Shown: positions 32,544 to 34,491 of the stretch, piece after piece | Numbering within the stretch: position 1 is the stretch's first letter | Layout of the letters: every line of letters starts with the position of its first letter | From: Methylobacterium mesophilicum | GTDB taxonomy: Bacteria > Pseudomonadota > Alphaproteobacteria > Rhizobiales > Beijerinckiaceae | DNA: 34,491 nucleotides | Reading direction: 5' to 3' | NCBI RefSeq assembly: GCF_022179445.1 | Contig: NZ_BPQU01000041.1 | Coordinates: forward strand, 1 to 34,491 | The notes under the pieces: model-generated | Databases searched by the model: none | Told to the model about the DNA's origin: nothing | Seen by the model: only the letters and a program-made list of their open reading frames with translations | Translations under genes and position numbers: made by a program

Positions 32544-33437
32544 ATGGCAGGGGTCACGCCCCGGGTGGTCTTCGTGATCCGCGATACCGATTACGAGCTG
32601 CTGCTGATCCGGCACGCGACCCGCGGCCAGGTCCGGTTCTTCCTGGAGAGCCGCGGGCAGTCGATCGCGGAGATCGAGGACCGCCACGCGCGGGCCCACG
32701 CGGTCCTCGCGCAGGCCCGCGCGTGCGTGCCGACGGAGTGGCGCCAGGCGCTGGTGCGGCGCCCCGACCTCGACCGCTTCCTGTTCGCCCCCGAGGACGT
32801 CGTGGTCGCGGTGGGCCAGGACGGGCTCGTGGCCAACGTCGCGAAGTATCTCGACGGGCAGCCGGTGGTCGGCGTCAATCCGGCGCCCGACCTCTATGAC
32901 GGCATCCTGGCGCGCGCCCCGGTGGAGCGGCTGGGGGCGCTGCTGCCGGCCAGCGTCGCCGGAGCCGCGCGGATCGAGCGCCGCACCATGGTGCAGGCGG
33001 TGCTCGACGGCGGCGCGCGGCTGCTGGCGCTGAACGAGATCTTCGTCGGCCACCGCAGCCACCAATCCGCGCGCTACCGGATCGCGGATCGCGGCCGGGC
33101 GGAGGACCAGTCGTCGAGCGGCCTGATCGTGGCGTCCGGGACCGGCCTGACCGGCTGGGCCCGGTCGATCAGCGACGCGACCCACATCGCCCTCGATGTC
33201 GGCGTCGAGGAGGCGGCGGTCGGCTACTGGGTGCGCGAGCCGTTTCCGAGCGTCGCCACCGCGACGGGCCTGCGCGCGGGCAAGCTCGCCGCCGATTCCC
33301 TCACCGTGACGTCGCGGATGAACGAGGGCGGCGTCGTGTTCGCCGACGGGATCGAGCAGGATTTCCTCGCCTTCGACTGGGGGCGGCGCGTGGACATCGC
33401 CCCCGCCGCCCGGACCCTCAACCTCGTCGTCGCCTGA
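32544..33437 (+). CDS. divergent NAD kinase-like protein
   Basis: A 297-residue protein with the NAD kinase/diacylglycerol kinase fold. The nucleotide motif usually written GGDGT appears as GQDG at 91-94 (VVVAVGQDGLVANVAKYL). The NE motif is ALNEIF at 163-167, and the conserved substrate loop appears as SGTGLTGWARS at 198-208. NAD kinases make NADP from NAD and ATP. The Gly-to-Gln change and the lack of the usual T make the activity uncertain, and it is unlikely to be the cell's main NadK. ATG 32544 is 12 bp after the SPFH stop. Confidence 0.83.
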   Translation: MAGVTPRVVFVIRDTDYELLLIRHATRGQVRFFLESRGQSIAEIEDRHARAHAVLAQARACVPTEWRQALVRRPDLDRFLFAPEDVVVAVGQDGLVANVAKYLDGQPVVGVNPAPDLYDGILARAPVERLGALLPASVAGAARIERRTMVQAVLDGGARLLALNEIFVGHRSHQSARYRIADRGRAEDQSSSGLIVASGTGLTGWARSISDATHIALDVGVEEAAVGYWVREPFPSVATATGLRAGKLAADSLTVTSRMNEGGVVFADGIEQDFLAFDWGRRVDIAPAARTLNLVVA

Positions 33438-33549
33438 GATCGCGGGCCGAGTCCGGGGCGGGCGGCGTCACCGGCCCAGCGCACGCGGCCCTCGTCGAGA
33501 CGCCGGCAACCGGGCGGGGCAACGCGTCGGGGCGCGCGCCGCCGTCGCG

Positions 33550-33927
33550 TCATGCGGCGACCGGCCTGACCACCACGTCCTCGGCGTCGACAAGGGTCGC
33601 CATGACGCCGGACTGGATCCGAGCGAAGACCGCGTCGGGATCGCCCATGCTCTGCATCAGGACGGCGCACGAGAGGGCGATGACGTGCGGGGTGCGGTCA
33701 GGCCCTTCGGCGAGGAACGCGCGGATCGCATCGACCAGGGATGCGTCCGGGTCCTCCTCCGGCAGGGTGCTCAGGACGTGCGCGCAATCCTGCCGCAGCG
33801 ACGCCAACGCGGTGTCCACCACCGAGACCCAGTGCCGGGCCTGGTCGTGGATGAGCCAGCGCACCGACCCCTCGGCCACCGGGGCCAGTCCCGCGAGATA
33901 GCGCCGAGCGGCTGCGTCATCGAACAT
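33550..33927 (-). CDS. hypothetical protein
   Basis: A 125-residue, mainly helical soluble protein of unrecognised family, with RYLAGLAPVAEGSVRWLIHD near the N-terminus and VIALSCAVLMQSMGDPDAVF later. ATG 33925-33927 is taken; a TTG at 33961-33963 would add 12 residues. Neither has a well-spaced ribosome binding site. It is convergent with the NAD-kinase-like gene and divergent from the PH-domain gene. Confidence 0.62.
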   Translation of the reverse strand: MFDDAAARRYLAGLAPVAEGSVRWLIHDQARHWVSVVDTALASLRQDCAHVLSTLPEEDPDASLVDAIRAFLAEGPDRTPHVIALSCAVLMQSMGDPDAVFARIQSGVMATLVDAEDVVVRPVAA

Positions 33928-34061
33928 GGCGTGGGCTTTAGCGCCCGCCCTCCGAAACGCCAACGCGTCGGATGACCGGTTCGGACTGCCGGCCTGTTGC
34001 CGGCGCGGGACCCGGGCGGCATGGTGTCGGCCCCGGAACAGGCGAAGCGAGCATTCGAGCC

Positions 34062-34439
34062 ATGGGTCTGCTGGACGGATTGCTGGGACACGGCGTCGAA
34101 GTCGACGCCGCCTCCCTCGAGCGGCGGCTCGCGGGCATCCTGATCGACGGCGAGACGGCGCGCCTGGCGTTCAAGATCATCCGGGACGTGTTCGTGTTCA
34201 CGGAACGCCGGATCATCCTGATCGACGTGCAGGGCGTCACCGGCAGCAAGGTCGAATTCACCTCGATTCCCTACCGGGCGGTGGTCCGCTTCTCGGTGGA
34301 GACGGCCGGCACCTTCGATCTCGATGCCGAGCTCAAGATCTGGGTCTCGGGCACGCCGCAGCCGATCGAGCGCACCCTGAAGAAGGGCGCCGACGTGCGC
34401 GGCATCCAGCGCGCCCTGGCCGAGGGCGTGCTGCGCTAG
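34062..34439 (+). CDS. bacterial PH-domain protein
   Basis: A 125-residue protein made almost entirely of a bacterial pleckstrin-homology (bPH) domain: FKIIRDVFVFTERRIILID, VEFTSIPYRAVVRFSVET and LKIWVSGTP strands, ending with a helix. Function is unknown; relatives assemble into rings and may bind partners at the membrane. ATG 34062 has only a weak GAG upstream. It is the last complete gene; 34440-34491 holds nothing I can call. Confidence 0.85.
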   Translation: MGLLDGLLGHGVEVDAASLERRLAGILIDGETARLAFKIIRDVFVFTERRIILIDVQGVTGSKVEFTSIPYRAVVRFSVETAGTFDLDAELKIWVSGTPQPIERTLKKGADVRGIQRALAEGVLR

Positions 34440-34491
34440 GGTCTGGACTCGATCAGCACCAGAACGCGATGACGGCGGCGAGAGCGAGGGC

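Overview
The window is GC-rich, densely packed chromosomal DNA from an alphaproteobacterium of the Hyphomicrobiales, most likely Methylobacterium or a close relative. The evidence is the codon and GC3 bias, a MucR/Ros-family regulator, a long structured leader before a class III ornithine/lysine decarboxylase (the place where the alphaproteobacterial speF RNA occurs), DUF2336, DUF1491 and DUF3606 proteins, and several GC-rich palindromic intergenic repeats. The genus is inferred; no rRNA or marker gene is present. I found no insertion sequence, phage gene, integrase or CRISPR array.

Layout. 0-4.5 kb (minus strand): glycolate oxidase subunits GlcE and GlcF, preceded by a Wzx-like polysaccharide flippase. 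4.5-6.6 kb: an AT-rich promoter island and a Cache-type chemoreceptor. 6.7-9.9 kb: a GNAT acetyltransferase, then a long structured leader, a PLP decarboxylase and a second GNAT protein, forming a polyamine module. 9.9-12.7 kb: a PAS-only protein divergent from dgcN-dgcA, a two-gene D-glutamate catabolic unit. 12.8-18.8 kb: DUF1491, a small secreted cysteine protein in an AT-rich patch, a peptidoglycan-binding membrane protein, a PAS histidine kinase of the DivJ/PleC/PdhS type, DUF2336 and small membrane proteins. 18.8-23.4 kb: a GNAT protein, a MucR paralogue lacking the zinc ligands, a hotdog thioesterase, hemF and a Dda/RecD-like helicase. 23.4-25.3 kb: tRNA-Ser(CGA), an epoxide-hydrolase-like enzyme and DUF3606.

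25.3-28.8 kb (minus strand): a NemR-like TetR repressor that keeps the cysteine and lysine used for electrophile sensing in E. coli NemR. Matching palindromes lie upstream of itself and of a downstream set (small secreted protein, DJ-1/PfpI-family protein, amidase). This looks like a reactive-electrophile response unit.

28.8-34.5 kb: a palindromic repeat cluster, a Crp/Fnr regulator translationally coupled to a small protein, and a three-gene operon encoding an NrtR-type regulator (Nudix fold plus winged helix), a soluble SPFH/band-7 protein and a divergent NAD-kinase-fold protein. A perfect 19-nt palindrome lies at the start of the NrtR gene. This operon is my best candidate for an undescribed system: an NAD-metabolite-sensing regulator controlling an NAD-kinase-like enzyme and an SPFH scaffold. 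The window ends with a hypothetical protein and a bacterial PH-domain protein.
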